A DNA stretch of 64,000 bases. Source: JAVDCA01 sp963819385. Lineage in GTDB: Bacteria; Pseudomonadota; Alphaproteobacteria; Rhizobiales; Xanthobacteraceae. The DNA lies in the NCBI GenBank assembly GCA_963819385.1, contig CAWFVV010000004.1, positions 62,001-126,000 of the forward strand. The letters are read 5' to 3'. Shown here in pieces: positions 1 through 8,338 of the stretch; position 1 is the first letter of the stretch; every line of letters starts with the position of its first letter. The translations under genes were made by a program, and so were the position numbers. The notes under the pieces were generated by a model. The model was not told the origin of the DNA. It was given only the letters and a program-made list of their open reading frames with translations, and made no database searches.

Positions 1-1118
1 ATGTTGTAGTGCACGGTCGGCAGCACCGGGATCGGCTCGCGCGTCACGTCGACGCCGGCGAAGATGCGCGCCGACTCGGAGATGCCGGGCAGCCGCTCGT
101 GCAGCACCTTCGGGTCGAGGTGGTCGAGGTGCAGGAGGATGTGGTCCTTCTTCGGCCCGACGCCGCGGCCCTCGCGGATCTCGACCGTCATCGCGCGCGA
201 AACCACGTCGCGCGAGGCGAGATCCTTGGCGGAGGGCGCGTAGCGCTCCATGAAGCGCTCGCCGTTGGCGTTGGTGAGATAGCCGCCCTCGCCGCGCGAG
301 CCTTCGGTGATCAGAACCCCCGCGCCGTAGACGCCGGTCGGGTGGAACTGGACGAACTCCATGTCCTGCAGCGGCAAGCCGGCGCGCAGCACCATGGCGT
401 TGCCGTCGCCCGTGCAGATGTGCGCGGACGTGCAGGAGAAATAGGCGCGCCCGTAGCCGCCGGTGGCGAGGATCGTCATGCGGGCGCGGAAGCGGTGGAT
501 GGTGCCGTCGTCGAGCTTGAGCGCGACGACGCCGCGGCAGGCGCCCTCGTCGTCCATGATCAGGTCGATGACGAAATACTCGATGAAGAACTCGGCCGAA
601 TGCTTGAGCGCCGCGCCGTAGAGCGTGTGCAGGATGGCGTGGCCGGTGCGATCGGCCGCCGCGCAGGTGCGTTGCGCGGTGCCCTTGCCGTAATGGGTCG
701 TCATGCCGCCGAACGGGCGCTGGTAGATCTTGCCTTCCTCGGTGCGCGAGAACGGCACGCCCCAGTGCTCGAGCTCGTAGACGGCGGCGGGCGCCTGCCG
801 GCAGAGATACTCGATCGAATCCTGGTCGCCGAGCCAGTCCGACCCCTTGACGGTGTCGTACATGTGCCAGCGCCAGTCGTCCTCGCCCATGTTGCCGAGC
901 GCGGCCGAGATGCCTCCCTGCGCCGCCACCGTATGCGAGCGCGTGGGAAATACCTTGCTGATGCAGGCGGTGCGCAGCCCGGCCTCGCTGCAACCGACGA
1001 CCGCGCGCAGGCCGGAGCCGCCGGCGCCGACCACCACGACGTCGTAGGTGTGATCCTCGATCGGATAAGCGCGGCCGTTCACCTTGGGGGCGCCGTCGCG
1101 CGAACCGTTATCTGCCAT
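1..1118 (-). CDS. sdhA: Succinate dehydrogenase flavoprotein subunit, partial
   Basis: FAD-carrying catalytic subunit of respiratory complex II, which oxidises succinate to fumarate on the cytoplasmic face of the membrane. The window holds the N-terminal 372 codons of a protein usually near 610 residues; the C-terminus lies beyond the left edge. Visible are the FAD-binding GAGGSGLR motif near residue 28, the active-site stretch HTVAAQGGISAALGN, and FVQFHPTGVYG. It starts 4 bases after sdhD ends, so sdhC-sdhD-sdhA form one operon; sdhB is expected off the edge. Identity is clear from sequence and context. Confidence 0.96.
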   Translation of the reverse strand, partial: MADNGSRDGAPKVNGRAYPIEDHTYDVVVVGAGGSGLRAVVGCSEAGLRTACISKVFPTRSHTVAAQGGISAALGNMGEDDWRWHMYDTVKGSDWLGDQDSIEYLCRQAPAAVYELEHWGVPFSRTEEGKIYQRPFGGMTTHYGKGTAQRTCAAADRTGHAILHTLYGAALKHSAEFFIEYFVIDLIMDDEGACRGVVALKLDDGTIHRFRARMTILATGGYGRAYFSCTSAHICTGDGNAMVLRAGLPLQDMEFVQFHPTGVYGAGVLITEGSRGEGGYLTNANGERFMERYAPSAKDLASRDVVSRAMTVEIREGRGVGPKKDHILLHLDHLDPKVLHERLPGISESARIFAGVDVTREPIPVLPTVHYN

Positions 1119-1122
1119 GGCG

Positions 1123-1503
1123 TCACACCCCGAACGAAATCTTGAGAACCGCGAAGATACAGGCGAGCCCCACCGCCCAGGCGAAGAAATTGTTGATCGT
1201 GATCAGCGTGAGCTTCTGCATCTTGTCGTGGACGTAGTCCTCGATGACGATTTGCACGCCGATCTTCATGTGCAGCGCATTGGAGATCACGAACAGCATC
1301 ATCAGCACGGCGACGAGCGGCGAGCCGAGGATCTGCTTGACCGCCGGATAGCTGCGGCCGGTGAGCGAGATCACCAGGAAGAGGCCCGCGAGCGTGAGCG
1401 GGACGTTGGCGATCGCGGTCACGCGCTGGCGCCAGAACTCCTCGGTGCCGGATTTTGCCGAGCCGAGGCCGCGGACGCGGCCGAGCGGCGTGCGCATGCT
1501 CAT
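1123..1503 (-). CDS. sdhD: Succinate dehydrogenase membrane anchor subunit
   Basis: Hydrophobic anchor of complex II, 126 residues, three predicted membrane helices (about 31-50, 58-80, 100-124). With SdhC it binds haem b and ubiquinone. The family's haem-ligand histidine and quinone-site Asp-Tyr pair are seen as H78 and D89-Y90 in ALHMKIGVQIVIEDYVH. The gene lies 12 bases after sdhC and 4 bases before sdhA. Length is normal and no defect is seen. Confidence 0.95.
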   Translation of the reverse strand: MSMRTPLGRVRGLGSAKSGTEEFWRQRVTAIANVPLTLAGLFLVISLTGRSYPAVKQILGSPLVAVLMMLFVISNALHMKIGVQIVIEDYVHDKMQKLTLITINNFFAWAVGLACIFAVLKISFGV

Positions 1504-1515
1504 GTCAGTTGCTCC

Positions 1516-1920
1516 TCATCGCATTCCGAACATCGCCAGGATCAGCCACAACAGCACGGTCGCGACGATCGAGCCGATGATATTCGCGCGCACCAGCCAT
1601 TCGCGCTCGGCCGGCTCGAGGCCGTAGCCGAGATCCCAGACGAGATAGCGCAGCCCGCCGAGCAGGTGGTGCAGCATCGCCCAGCTGAAACCGAACAAGA
1701 TGAAGCGGCCGATCCAGCTCGTCGCGAACGCCTCGAAGGTGCCGTAGGCGTTCTGTCCGGCGGCGGCGGCAAGCAGCCACCACGTCAGCATAACCATGCC
1801 GGCACACAGCGCCAGCCCGGTGATGCGGTGCACGCCGGACATCACCATCGACAAGGTCAGGCGGTAGATCTGGAGGTGCGGCGACACAGGCCGCTGAACG
1901 GGAGCCGGGGTCTCGGCCAT
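1516..1920 (-). CDS. sdhC: Succinate dehydrogenase cytochrome b556 subunit
   Basis: Second membrane anchor of complex II, 134 residues, three membrane helices. The N-terminal RPVSPHLQIYRL signature, the quinone-site S28-x-x-H31-R32 motif and the haem-ligand region H84-H85-x-x-G-G-x-R-x-L are all present. It is the first gene of the sdhCDA operon. The 225-base gap to the divergent LysR gene must hold the operon promoter; a palindrome in that gap (2049-2067) could let the LysR protein control the operon. Confidence 0.95.
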   Translation of the reverse strand: MAETPAPVQRPVSPHLQIYRLTLSMVMSGVHRITGLALCAGMVMLTWWLLAAAAGQNAYGTFEAFATSWIGRFILFGFSWAMLHHLLGGLRYLVWDLGYGLEPAEREWLVRANIIGSIVATVLLWLILAMFGMR

Positions 1921-2048
1921 TCACATCCTCCGACAAGATTGCGCGCGACGTGCCGCGATGACGGTTCCTAGCGAAAGTCGCCGCGCGCGACAATGCGTCG
2001 GGCTGGTATGCCAGCGGGTTTCGCACCGGCGACGCGCTGCACCTCGAC

Positions 2049-2067
2049 ATTTCGTCATAAACGAAAT
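2049..2067. promoter_or_regulatory. Candidate LysR operator (T-N11-A palindrome)
   Basis: A perfect 7-base inverted repeat, ATTTCGT and ACGAAAT, separated by CATAA, lies about midway between sdhC (start 1920) and the divergent LysR gene (start 2146). Its symmetry contains T2052-N11-A2064, the classical LysR-family box. What is seen is the palindrome and its position; binding by the adjacent LysR protein is inference. Confidence 0.55.
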
Positions 2068-2145
2068 ATCGCCCTCGATATTTGGCTTCGCAATCGGTAA
2101 GATGCATAGCTTTCCTTCGCCGAATCCGAAGGAGGGATATCCGCG

Positions 2146-3036
2146 ATGCGCTTCGATCTTGCCGATCTCAGCCTGTTTCGCCATGTGGTCGAAGCGGGCA
2201 GCATCACGCACGGCGCCGAGCGCGCGCATCTGGCGCTCGCCGCCGCCTCGACGCGCATCCGCAACATGGAAGACGCGCTCGGCGCGCCGCTGCTGCTGCG
2301 CCGGCGCCAGGGCGTGACGCCCACTCCTGCCGGCCGCACCCTGCTGCAGCACGCGCGCACGATCCTGCGGCAGGCCGAGCGGTTGCGCGAGGACCTCGGC
2401 GCCTATGCGGGCGGGCTCGCGGGCCAGGTCAAGGTGCTGTCGAACACCAACGCGATCACCGAGTTCTTGCCCGAGACGCTGAGCTCGTTCCTCGCCGGCC
2501 ACCCGAACGTCAGCGTCGACCTCGAGGAGCGCCTGTCGGACGAGATCGTCGGGCTGATCGCCGAAGGCGTCGGCGACATCGGCATCGTGGCCGGCACCGT
2601 CGATGCGGGCGACCTCGTGACCTTCCCGTTCCGCAGCGACCGCTTCGTGCTGGTGGTGGCGCGCGAGCATGCGCTCGGCCGCCGCGCCCGCATTCCGTTC
2701 GCGGAGGTGCTGGAGCACGACTTCATAGGCCTCGACCGGGCGAGCGCGCTGCAGCGCTTCCTCGCCGACAAGGCGGCACGCATCGGCCGGCCGCTGCGGC
2801 TGCGGGTGCAATTGCGCAGCTTCGACGCGGTGTGCCGGCTGGTGGAGAGCAATGTCGGCGTCGGCATCGTGCCGGAGACGACGGCGCGCTGGGCCGCCAA
2901 GACCATGGCGATCAAGACCGTCGATCTCACCGACCCGTGGGCGGTGCGCGAGCTCACGATCTGCGTGCGCGATGTCGAAGCGCTGCCGCCCTATGCGCGC
3001 CAGCTGGTCGAGCACATGCGGGCGCGGGCCGGATAG
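2146..3036 (+). CDS. LysR-family transcriptional regulator
   Basis: DNA-binding regulator of 296 residues, the normal LysR length. Residues 1-60 form the winged helix-turn-helix (GSITHGAERAHLALAAASTRIRNMEDALGAPLL), followed by the linker helix and a two-lobed substrate-binding-like effector domain (about 90-292). A strong ribosome site AAGGAGG ends 10 bases before the ATG. It diverges from sdhC, and LysR regulators commonly control the divergent neighbour and themselves; the T-N11-A palindrome between them fits. The effector is unknown. Confidence 0.9.
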   Translation: MRFDLADLSLFRHVVEAGSITHGAERAHLALAAASTRIRNMEDALGAPLLLRRRQGVTPTPAGRTLLQHARTILRQAERLREDLGAYAGGLAGQVKVLSNTNAITEFLPETLSSFLAGHPNVSVDLEERLSDEIVGLIAEGVGDIGIVAGTVDAGDLVTFPFRSDRFVLVVAREHALGRRARIPFAEVLEHDFIGLDRASALQRFLADKAARIGRPLRLRVQLRSFDAVCRLVESNVGVGIVPETTARWAAKTMAIKTVDLTDPWAVRELTICVRDVEALPPYARQLVEHMRARAG

Positions 3037-3093
3037 CGGCGGCCTCGCCCAATTCGACCAATTCACGGACAACGTCGAATGCCAGCCGTGACG

Positions 3094-3540
3094 TCACGCC
3101 AGCGCGCGCAGCTTTCCGCGCAGCAAGTCGCCGCCGCCCTCCGCGAGGCGCGCATCGATCTCCGCGTGGATCCGCTTCCAGATCGGCACGGCGCGTGCGA
3201 GCAGGCTTCGCCCTTCCGGCGTGAGCGTCATCAGGCGGCCGCGCTTGTCGTCCGGATCGACGATCACCTCGACCAGCTTGCGCCGTTCGAGCGGCTTGAG
3301 CGCGGCCGTGAGCGTCGTGCGATCCATGGCGAGCAGCTCCGCGACCGCGCCCATGCCGGGCGGCGCCGGCCGATTGAGCGATATCAGCAGCGAAAACTGG
3401 CCGTTGGTGAGACCGAGCGGCCGCAGCGCCTCGTCGAATCGGCGCGCGAGCGCGCGCGCGGCGCGCTGCACGTGCAGGCACAAGCAGGTGTCGCGCACGA
3501 GCAATATCGTCGCATGGGGAATGTCCGCGGCCTTTGACAT
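3094..3540 (-). CDS. MarR-family transcriptional regulator
   Basis: Winged-helix regulator of 148 residues. The recognition-helix and wing regions are visible: MGAVAELLAMDRTTLTAALKPLERRKLVE then DPDDKRGRLMTLTPEGRSLL. MarR proteins usually repress nearby genes and are released by small ligands or oxidation. It diverges from a DUF899 gene, and a perfect palindrome lies just upstream of its start (3552-3563), so autoregulation and control of the DUF899/VOC genes is likely. It is convergent with the LysR gene. Confidence 0.9.
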   Translation of the reverse strand: MSKAADIPHATILLVRDTCLCLHVQRAARALARRFDEALRPLGLTNGQFSLLISLNRPAPPGMGAVAELLAMDRTTLTAALKPLERRKLVEVIVDPDDKRGRLMTLTPEGRSLLARAVPIWKRIHAEIDARLAEGGGDLLRGKLRALA

Positions 3541-3551
3541 GCCATATTTAT

Positions 3552-3563
3552 GTTGATATCAAC
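3552..3563. promoter_or_regulatory. Candidate MarR operator
   Basis: The perfect 12-base palindrome GTTGATATCAAC starts 12 bases upstream of the marR ATG and about 65 bases upstream of the DUF899 ATG. A TTGATATCAA core is a common MarR-family site (established knowledge). Binding here is inferred from position and symmetry. Confidence 0.55.
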
Positions 3564-3627
3564 CTATTATGTCAAGGCACGATGGATCGTTTGCACATCG
3601 GCGCTGTTGAAATTTGATGGAGGCCGC

Positions 3628-4365
3628 ATGCTCAATCGTCCAACCCTTCCCCGCCCCGTGGTCTCGCGCGAAGCGTGGCTCGCGGCGCGCCGCGCGCTGC
3701 TGGCCAGGGAGAAGGCGGCGACGCGCCTGCGCGACGAGGTCAATGCCGAGCGCCTCGCCCTGCCCTGGGTGAAGGTCGAGAAGCCCTACGCGTTCGAGGC
3801 GCCGGACGGGCGCAAGACGCTGGCCGGCCTGTTCGGGCCGCGCAACCAGCTCATGGTCTATCACTTCATGCTGGGGCCGGGCTGGAAGGCAGGGTGCCCG
3901 GGCTGCTCGTTCCTCGCCGACCATCTCGACGGCGCGCTGGCGCATCTCGAGCATCACGACGTGACGCTCGTCGCGGTGTCGCGGGCGCCGCTCGCCGAGA
4001 TCGAGGCCTATCGGGCGCGCATGGGCTGGCGTTTCCCGTGGGCGTCGTCGCACGGGAGCGACTTCAACTACGATTTCAACGTCTCGTTCACGCCGGAGGA
4101 TCTCGCCGACGGCAAGGTCTTCTACAATTTCGCCGAGACCGATGCGGCGCACGCGGCCGCCGAGCTGCCGGGCCTGAGCGCGTTCTACAAGGACGCGGCG
4201 GGCGACATCTTTCACACCTATTCGAGCTACGCGCGCGGACCCGAGGAACTGATCGGCACGCTGATGATCCTCGATCGCGCGCCGAAAGGCCGCAGCGAGA
4301 CGACGACCATGGATTTCGTGCGCCGCCACGACGAGTACGAGGCGACGGCGACGGACCGACGATAG
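3628..4365 (+). CDS. DUF899 thioredoxin-like family protein
   Basis: Protein of 245 residues in the DUF899 family, described as predicted dithiol-disulfide isomerases with a thioredoxin-like fold. The characteristic stretches LMVYHFMLGPGWKAGCPGCSF (with CPGC) and WRFPWASSHGSDFNYDFNV are present, and the C-terminus has the family's HTYSSYARGPE. I prefer the ATG at 3628, with TGGAGG 5-10 bases upstream, over the in-frame ATG at 3550, which would put coding sequence over the marR operator. It is followed 46 bases later by a VOC protein; the pair is probably under MarR control. Confidence 0.85.
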   Translation: MLNRPTLPRPVVSREAWLAARRALLAREKAATRLRDEVNAERLALPWVKVEKPYAFEAPDGRKTLAGLFGPRNQLMVYHFMLGPGWKAGCPGCSFLADHLDGALAHLEHHDVTLVAVSRAPLAEIEAYRARMGWRFPWASSHGSDFNYDFNVSFTPEDLADGKVFYNFAETDAAHAAAELPGLSAFYKDAAGDIFHTYSSYARGPEELIGTLMILDRAPKGRSETTTMDFVRRHDEYEATATDRR

Positions 4366-4411
4366 GCGCACGCGTCGCATCTTCCGCACCGCGCAACCTT
4401 GGGAGCAGGCC

Positions 4412-5197
4412 ATGTCGAATTCACACGGGATATTCTGCTGGTACGACCTGATGACAAGCGATGCCAAGGCCGCGGGGGCGTTCTACCGCGATGTGCTCGG
4501 CTGGCACGCGCAGGAGTCGACCGGCGCACACGGCACCTACACGATCATGTCGGTCGGCGAGACGCCGGTCGGCGGCCTGATGGCGTTGCCGCCGGATGCC
4601 ACGGCAGCGGGCGAACACCCGGCGTGGAACGGCTACGTGGCGGTCGACGACGTCGACGACTACGCGGCGCGGGTGAAGCAGGCGGGCGGCACGGTGCACC
4701 GCGAGCCTGCCGACATTCCGGGAATCGCCCGCTTTGCCGTGGTGGCCGATCCGCAGGGCGCGGCCTTCATGCTGATCAAGGGCTTCTCGGAGGCGACACC
4801 GCAATGGCCGCCGCCGAGCGCGCCCGGGCATCCGGGCTGGCGCGAGCTCTACGCCGGCGATTGGGAGCCTGCCTTCGCGTTCTATTCCGGACTGTTCGGC
4901 TGGACCAAGGCGGAAGCCTTCGACATGGGGCCGATGGGCACCTACCAGCTCTTCGACATCAAGGGCGCGCCGGCGGGCGGCATGATGACCAAGCCGGCGG
5001 AGATGCCGTGGCCGTTCTGGCTGTACTATTTCAACGCCGACGACATCGACGCCGCCGGTGCGCGCGTGACCAAGGGCGGTGGACGCATCCTGCACGGCCC
5101 GATGGAGGTGCCGGGCGGAAGCTGGATCCTCCAATGCAGCGACCCGCAAGGCGCGATGTTCGCGCTGGTCGGACCACGGCGCGCGGCGAACGCCTAG
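4412..5197 (+). CDS. Two-domain VOC (glyoxalase/bleomycin resistance) protein
   Basis: Protein of 261 residues with two tandem vicinal-oxygen-chelate modules: GIFCWYDLMTSDAKAAGAFYRDVLGW (residues about 6-31) opens the first, and PGWRELYAGDWEPAFAFYSGLFGW (about 141-165) opens the second. Each ends with a DPQGAxF strand. Homologues are usually called glyoxalase-like or 27 kDa antigen-like; the substrate is unknown. It is downstream of the DUF899 gene in the same orientation and likely co-transcribed. Confidence 0.85.
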   Translation: MSNSHGIFCWYDLMTSDAKAAGAFYRDVLGWHAQESTGAHGTYTIMSVGETPVGGLMALPPDATAAGEHPAWNGYVAVDDVDDYAARVKQAGGTVHREPADIPGIARFAVVADPQGAAFMLIKGFSEATPQWPPPSAPGHPGWRELYAGDWEPAFAFYSGLFGWTKAEAFDMGPMGTYQLFDIKGAPAGGMMTKPAEMPWPFWLYYFNADDIDAAGARVTKGGGRILHGPMEVPGGSWILQCSDPQGAMFALVGPRRAANA

Positions 5198-5301
5198 CCG
5201 CCTCATAGGCGCTACCCGAGCGATACCATCGAGATCGGGTGCTGAAGCCCGCAGGATCATGTACAATCCATCCCTCGGCCGCGACCGACGGAGATTGAAC
5301 C

Positions 5302-5796
5302 ATGACCTGGGGAATCTCGACCGATCTCTTTCTCAATATCCACATCGCTCTCAGCCTCGTCGGTATCGCGTCGGGGCTTTTGGTGCTGGTCGCCTTGGTC
5401 GGCGGGCGGCTGCACAGCGGCTGGACCTCGCTGTTTCTGGCCACCACGGTGCTCACCAGCGTCACGGGCTATCCGCTGCCGCCGTTCGGGTGGGACCCGC
5501 CGCGCATCGTGGGGACGATCTCGCTGGTCGTGCTCGCGATCGCGCTGCTCGCTTACTACGTCTTTCACGCCACCGGTGCCTGGCGCTGGATCTACATCGT
5601 GACCGCGCTGATCGCGCTGTTCTTCAACTGCTTCGTCGCCGTCGTGCAGTCGTTCGAGAAAATCCCCGCCCTGCATGCGCTCGCCCCGACGCAGGCGGAG
5701 CTTCCGTTCAAGATCGCGCAGATCGCGCTGCTGGCGATCTTCGTCGTGCTCGGCATTTTCGCAGTGAAGAGAACGCGTCCGCAGGCGGCCGCCTAG
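5302..5796 (+). CDS. Integral membrane protein of unknown function
   Basis: Protein of 164 residues with four predicted membrane helices (about 10-34, 41-56, 70-90, 94-116) and a fifth hydrophobic stretch near 136-154. No catalytic motif or family is recognised beyond a resemblance to small membrane proteins near DoxX or DUF2306-type proteins. It follows the VOC gene after 104 bases and is convergent with the mesaconyl-CoA hydratase gene, 10 bases apart. Confidence 0.75.
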   Translation: MTWGISTDLFLNIHIALSLVGIASGLLVLVALVGGRLHSGWTSLFLATTVLTSVTGYPLPPFGWDPPRIVGTISLVVLAIALLAYYVFHATGAWRWIYIVTALIALFFNCFVAVVQSFEKIPALHALAPTQAELPFKIAQIALLAIFVVLGIFAVKRTRPQAAA

Positions 5797-5806
5797 CCCG
5801 CGCGCC

Positions 5807-6874
5807 TCAGCGCGGCATCAGCACCCAGTAGTCGAGGTCGAGGATCACGGCCGGGTCGTAGTCCTTGCCCGACTTGTCGGGGAAATCGGCGCACGGCCTG
5901 TCCTTGGTCGCGACCGTGCGCAGCCGCATAGCGCCGACGTCGGTGCGGCCGGGCAATTCGGAACGCGCCAGCACCTGCGACCACGCGAACACCGTCCCGC
6001 CGGCAAACAGCGGCGCCACGTGGCGCCCGCCATTGATGGCCGCGACCTGGAACGCATTGGCAAGCCCGTTGAACGACAGCGCACGCGCCAGTGAGATGAC
6101 GACGCCGCCATAGATCAGCCGCTTGCCGAAGCGGCTCTGCGCGGCGTTGAACAGATCGAAGTGGATGCGCGCATTGTTCTGATAGAGTCTGGTGGCAAGC
6201 TGATGCTCGGCCTCCTCGACCGTGATGCCGTCCACGTGATCGATGCGCTCGCCCGGCTTGTAGTCGGCGAGCCGCGCGGTGCTGCCGGCGAGCGCGAAAT
6301 CGTAAGTCTCCGCGCGGAGCACCGGGCAGGCGCCGCCGAGCGCCCCGGCCTCGACCGCGTCGGGCAGCTCCGGCACCTGGTCGCCCGGCGCGGGCGCGCC
6401 TTCGTCGCGCTTGCGCACCATCACCCAGCGCACGTACTCGATGACGTCCTGGAGATGCTGGTTGCGGCCGCGCGAGCGCACATAGACGACGCCGGTCTTG
6501 TGGCTCGAATTTTCCTTGAGGCCGATGACCTCGGAGGTCGCCGTGAGCGTGTCGCCGGGATAAACCGGCTTCAGGAAGCGGAAATCCGCATAGCCGAGGT
6601 TGGCGACCGCGTTGAGCGAGATGTCCGGTACGGTCTTGCCGAACACAATGTGGAAGACGAGGAGATCGTCGACCGGAGCGCGCGGAAAGCCGAGCGCGCG
6701 CGCGAACTCGTCGGAGGACTGCACCGCGAAGCGCGGGCCGTAGAGCGCGTTATAGAACGCGACGTCGCCGGCCGTGATCGTGCGCGGCGTCGCGTGCTGG
6801 ATCACCTGGCCGAGACGGAAGTCTTCGAAGAAATTGCCGGGATTAGCTTTGTTCATGCGATCAACTAATTTCAT
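5807..6874 (-). CDS. mch: Mesaconyl-CoA hydratase (beta-methylmalyl-CoA dehydratase), MaoC-like
   Basis: Protein of 355 residues with two hot-dog (MaoC-like) halves. The N-terminal NPGNFFEDFRLGQVIQHATPRT, the stretch VDDLLVFHIVFGKTVPDIS and NLGYADFRFLKPVYPGDTL match what I know of mesaconyl-CoA hydratases, which hydrate mesaconyl-CoA to beta-methylmalyl-CoA in the ethylmalonyl-CoA pathway for acetyl-CoA assimilation. The start could also be the Met at residue 7 (6856); neither has a strong ribosome site. A CitE-like protein at 26.4 kb could act in the same pathway. A broader MaoC-family function remains possible. Confidence 0.8.
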   Translation of the reverse strand: MKLVDRMNKANPGNFFEDFRLGQVIQHATPRTITAGDVAFYNALYGPRFAVQSSDEFARALGFPRAPVDDLLVFHIVFGKTVPDISLNAVANLGYADFRFLKPVYPGDTLTATSEVIGLKENSSHKTGVVYVRSRGRNQHLQDVIEYVRWVMVRKRDEGAPAPGDQVPELPDAVEAGALGGACPVLRAETYDFALAGSTARLADYKPGERIDHVDGITVEEAEHQLATRLYQNNARIHFDLFNAAQSRFGKRLIYGGVVISLARALSFNGLANAFQVAAINGGRHVAPLFAGGTVFAWSQVLARSELPGRTDVGAMRLRTVATKDRPCADFPDKSGKDYDPAVILDLDYWVLMPR

Positions 6875-6969
6875 GAATGGAGGATGCGTTCAGCCCGGCG
6901 GCTTACGCTATCATGCACCCTCGCGTCGAGTCCGCCCGACTTTCGGCGCATAGCCCGCAGCGATCCGCC

Positions 6970-7356
6970 ATGCAGCGCCGACTGATCTCCACCGGTTCAC
7001 CCTTCGAGAAGACCGCCGGCTACAGCCGCGCGGTGGTCGACGGCGACTTCTGCTTCGTCGCCGGCACGACCGGCTATGACTATACGACCATGACGATGCC
7101 GGACGCGATCGAGGCGCAAACGCGCAACTGCTTCGGAACGATCGCGCGCGCGCTCGACGAGGCCGGCTTCGCGCTCGCGGACGTGGTGCGCGCGACCTAC
7201 TACGTCACCGGCCGCGCCGACGGGGATCGCGTGCTGACGATCTGCGGCGAGTTCCTCGCCGACATCCGCCCTGCCGCGACCATCCTGATCGTCGCCGGAC
7301 TGATCAAGCCCGAGATGAAGGTCGAGATCGAGGTCACGGCGCATCGCGCGCGGTAG
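6970..7356 (+). CDS. RidA-family (YjgF/YER057c/UK114) protein
   Basis: Protein of 128 residues, the usual RidA length, starting at MQRRLISTGSPFEKTAGYSRAV. RidA enzymes hydrolyse reactive enamine and imine intermediates such as 2-aminoacrylate. The family pattern is visible: VDGDFCFVAGTTGYD, a central helix IARALDEAGFALADVVRATYYV, and the C-terminal PAATILIVAGLIKPEMKVEIEVTA. The upstream in-frame ATG at 6877 would add 31 unconserved residues. It diverges from mch. The catalytic arginine of canonical RidA is not preserved in the usual RxA context, so it may be a non-canonical subfamily. Confidence 0.85.
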   Translation: MQRRLISTGSPFEKTAGYSRAVVDGDFCFVAGTTGYDYTTMTMPDAIEAQTRNCFGTIARALDEAGFALADVVRATYYVTGRADGDRVLTICGEFLADIRPAATILIVAGLIKPEMKVEIEVTAHRAR

Positions 7357-7414
7357 GGCCCGATGTCACGGCGACGCGTCGATGATCCATCGCGTAGACG
7401 TAGTTTGAGGGTCC

Positions 7415-7576
7415 TCTCCCCCGCTTGCATCTGAAATCGGGCTTGCCCGATTTCGGCACTATCGGTGGGCCGAAGTCGGATAAATCCGACTTCGGCTGGA
7501 GAGACAGAGAGGGGGCGCCGCTTGCTCAGTGCTTGTGGCTTCCCCCTCCCCACCCTCCCCCGCAAGCGGGGGACGG
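7415..7576. repeat. Compound palindromic repeat, copy 1
   Basis: A nested set of inverted repeats fills most of the 334-base gap between the RidA and cytochrome b genes. The outer arms are a C-rich CTCTCCCCCGCTTGC block (7415-7427) and CCCTCCCCCGCAAGCGGGGG (7552-7571). Inside are hairpin A (arms GAAATCGGG/CCCGATTTC, loop CTTG, 7433-7454) and hairpin B (arms GCCGAAGTCGGAT/ATCCGACTTCGGC around AA, 7469-7496). The same architecture with different stem bases recurs at 22782-22966. Confidence 0.8.
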
Positions 7577-7690
7577 GGATCAGGCGCATGAACAAGTGAC
7601 TTTGCCTCGCGACGGCGTGACGCGATTGTGAGACGACAGTGGGCGGGCCATTTGATAGGTAGCGCCCGACGCCGAATTTTTTGAGGAACC

Positions 7691-8329
7691 ATGACCGCCG
7701 AGGCCGTACCCATCAGGCAGAACCCCGTCAGGCCGCGCCCTGCGACAATCCATCCCGCGTGGGTGCGCGTGACCCATTGGATCAATGCGGTCGCGATCCT
7801 CGTCATGATCGGGTCGGGCTGGCAGATCTACAACGCCTCGCCGCTGCCGCTGTTCAATTTCGTGTTCCCGACGACCATCACGCTCGGCAGCTGGCTCGCA
7901 GCCGGCATCGCGTGGCACCTCGCCGGCATGTGGGTCTTCGTCATCAACGGCATCGTCTACGTGACGCTCGGGCTGGCGACCGGGCGCTTCCGCGCCAAGC
8001 TGTTTCCCATCCGCCCGCGCGAGATCGTGCGCGACCTGTTCGCGGCGCTGCGCGGCCGGCTCGCGCATGACGATCTGTCCGCCTACAACGCGGTGCAGAA
8101 GCTGCTTTACCTCGCCGTGATCTGCACCGGCGTCGTCATCGTGCTGTCGGGCCTCTCGATCTGGAAGCCGGTCCAGTTCCAGGAGCTGACCGCGCTGTTC
8201 GGCGGCTATGACCGCGCGCGCTACGTCCACTTCTTCGCGATGAGCACGTTCGTCGGCTTCCTTGCCGTGCATATCGCGCTCGCGCTGATCGTGCCGAAGA
8301 GCCTGCGCGCCATGATCACGGGACGCTGA
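7691..8329 (+). CDS. Cytochrome b (b561/YedZ-like) membrane subunit
   Basis: Membrane cytochrome of 212 residues with about four helices. Histidines in the helices (THWINA near 28, IAWHLAG near 77, YVHFFAM near 180, AVHIALA near 195) are candidate haem b ligands. It lies 9 bases before a molybdopterin oxidoreductase, so the two very likely form an electron-transfer pair linking the quinone pool to the Mo enzyme, like YedYZ (MsrPQ). It belongs to the bacterial cytochrome b561 group (HPAWVRVTHWINA) rather than true MsrQ. Confidence 0.85.
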   Translation: MTAEAVPIRQNPVRPRPATIHPAWVRVTHWINAVAILVMIGSGWQIYNASPLPLFNFVFPTTITLGSWLAAGIAWHLAGMWVFVINGIVYVTLGLATGRFRAKLFPIRPREIVRDLFAALRGRLAHDDLSAYNAVQKLLYLAVICTGVVIVLSGLSIWKPVQFQELTALFGGYDRARYVHFFAMSTFVGFLAVHIALALIVPKSLRAMITGR

Positions 8330-8338
8330 GAGGTTTCC

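Noticed and set aside
847..1971. Plus-strand open frames across the sdh genes
   Set aside because: They are antisense to sdhA, sdhD and sdhC, whose signatures are clear.
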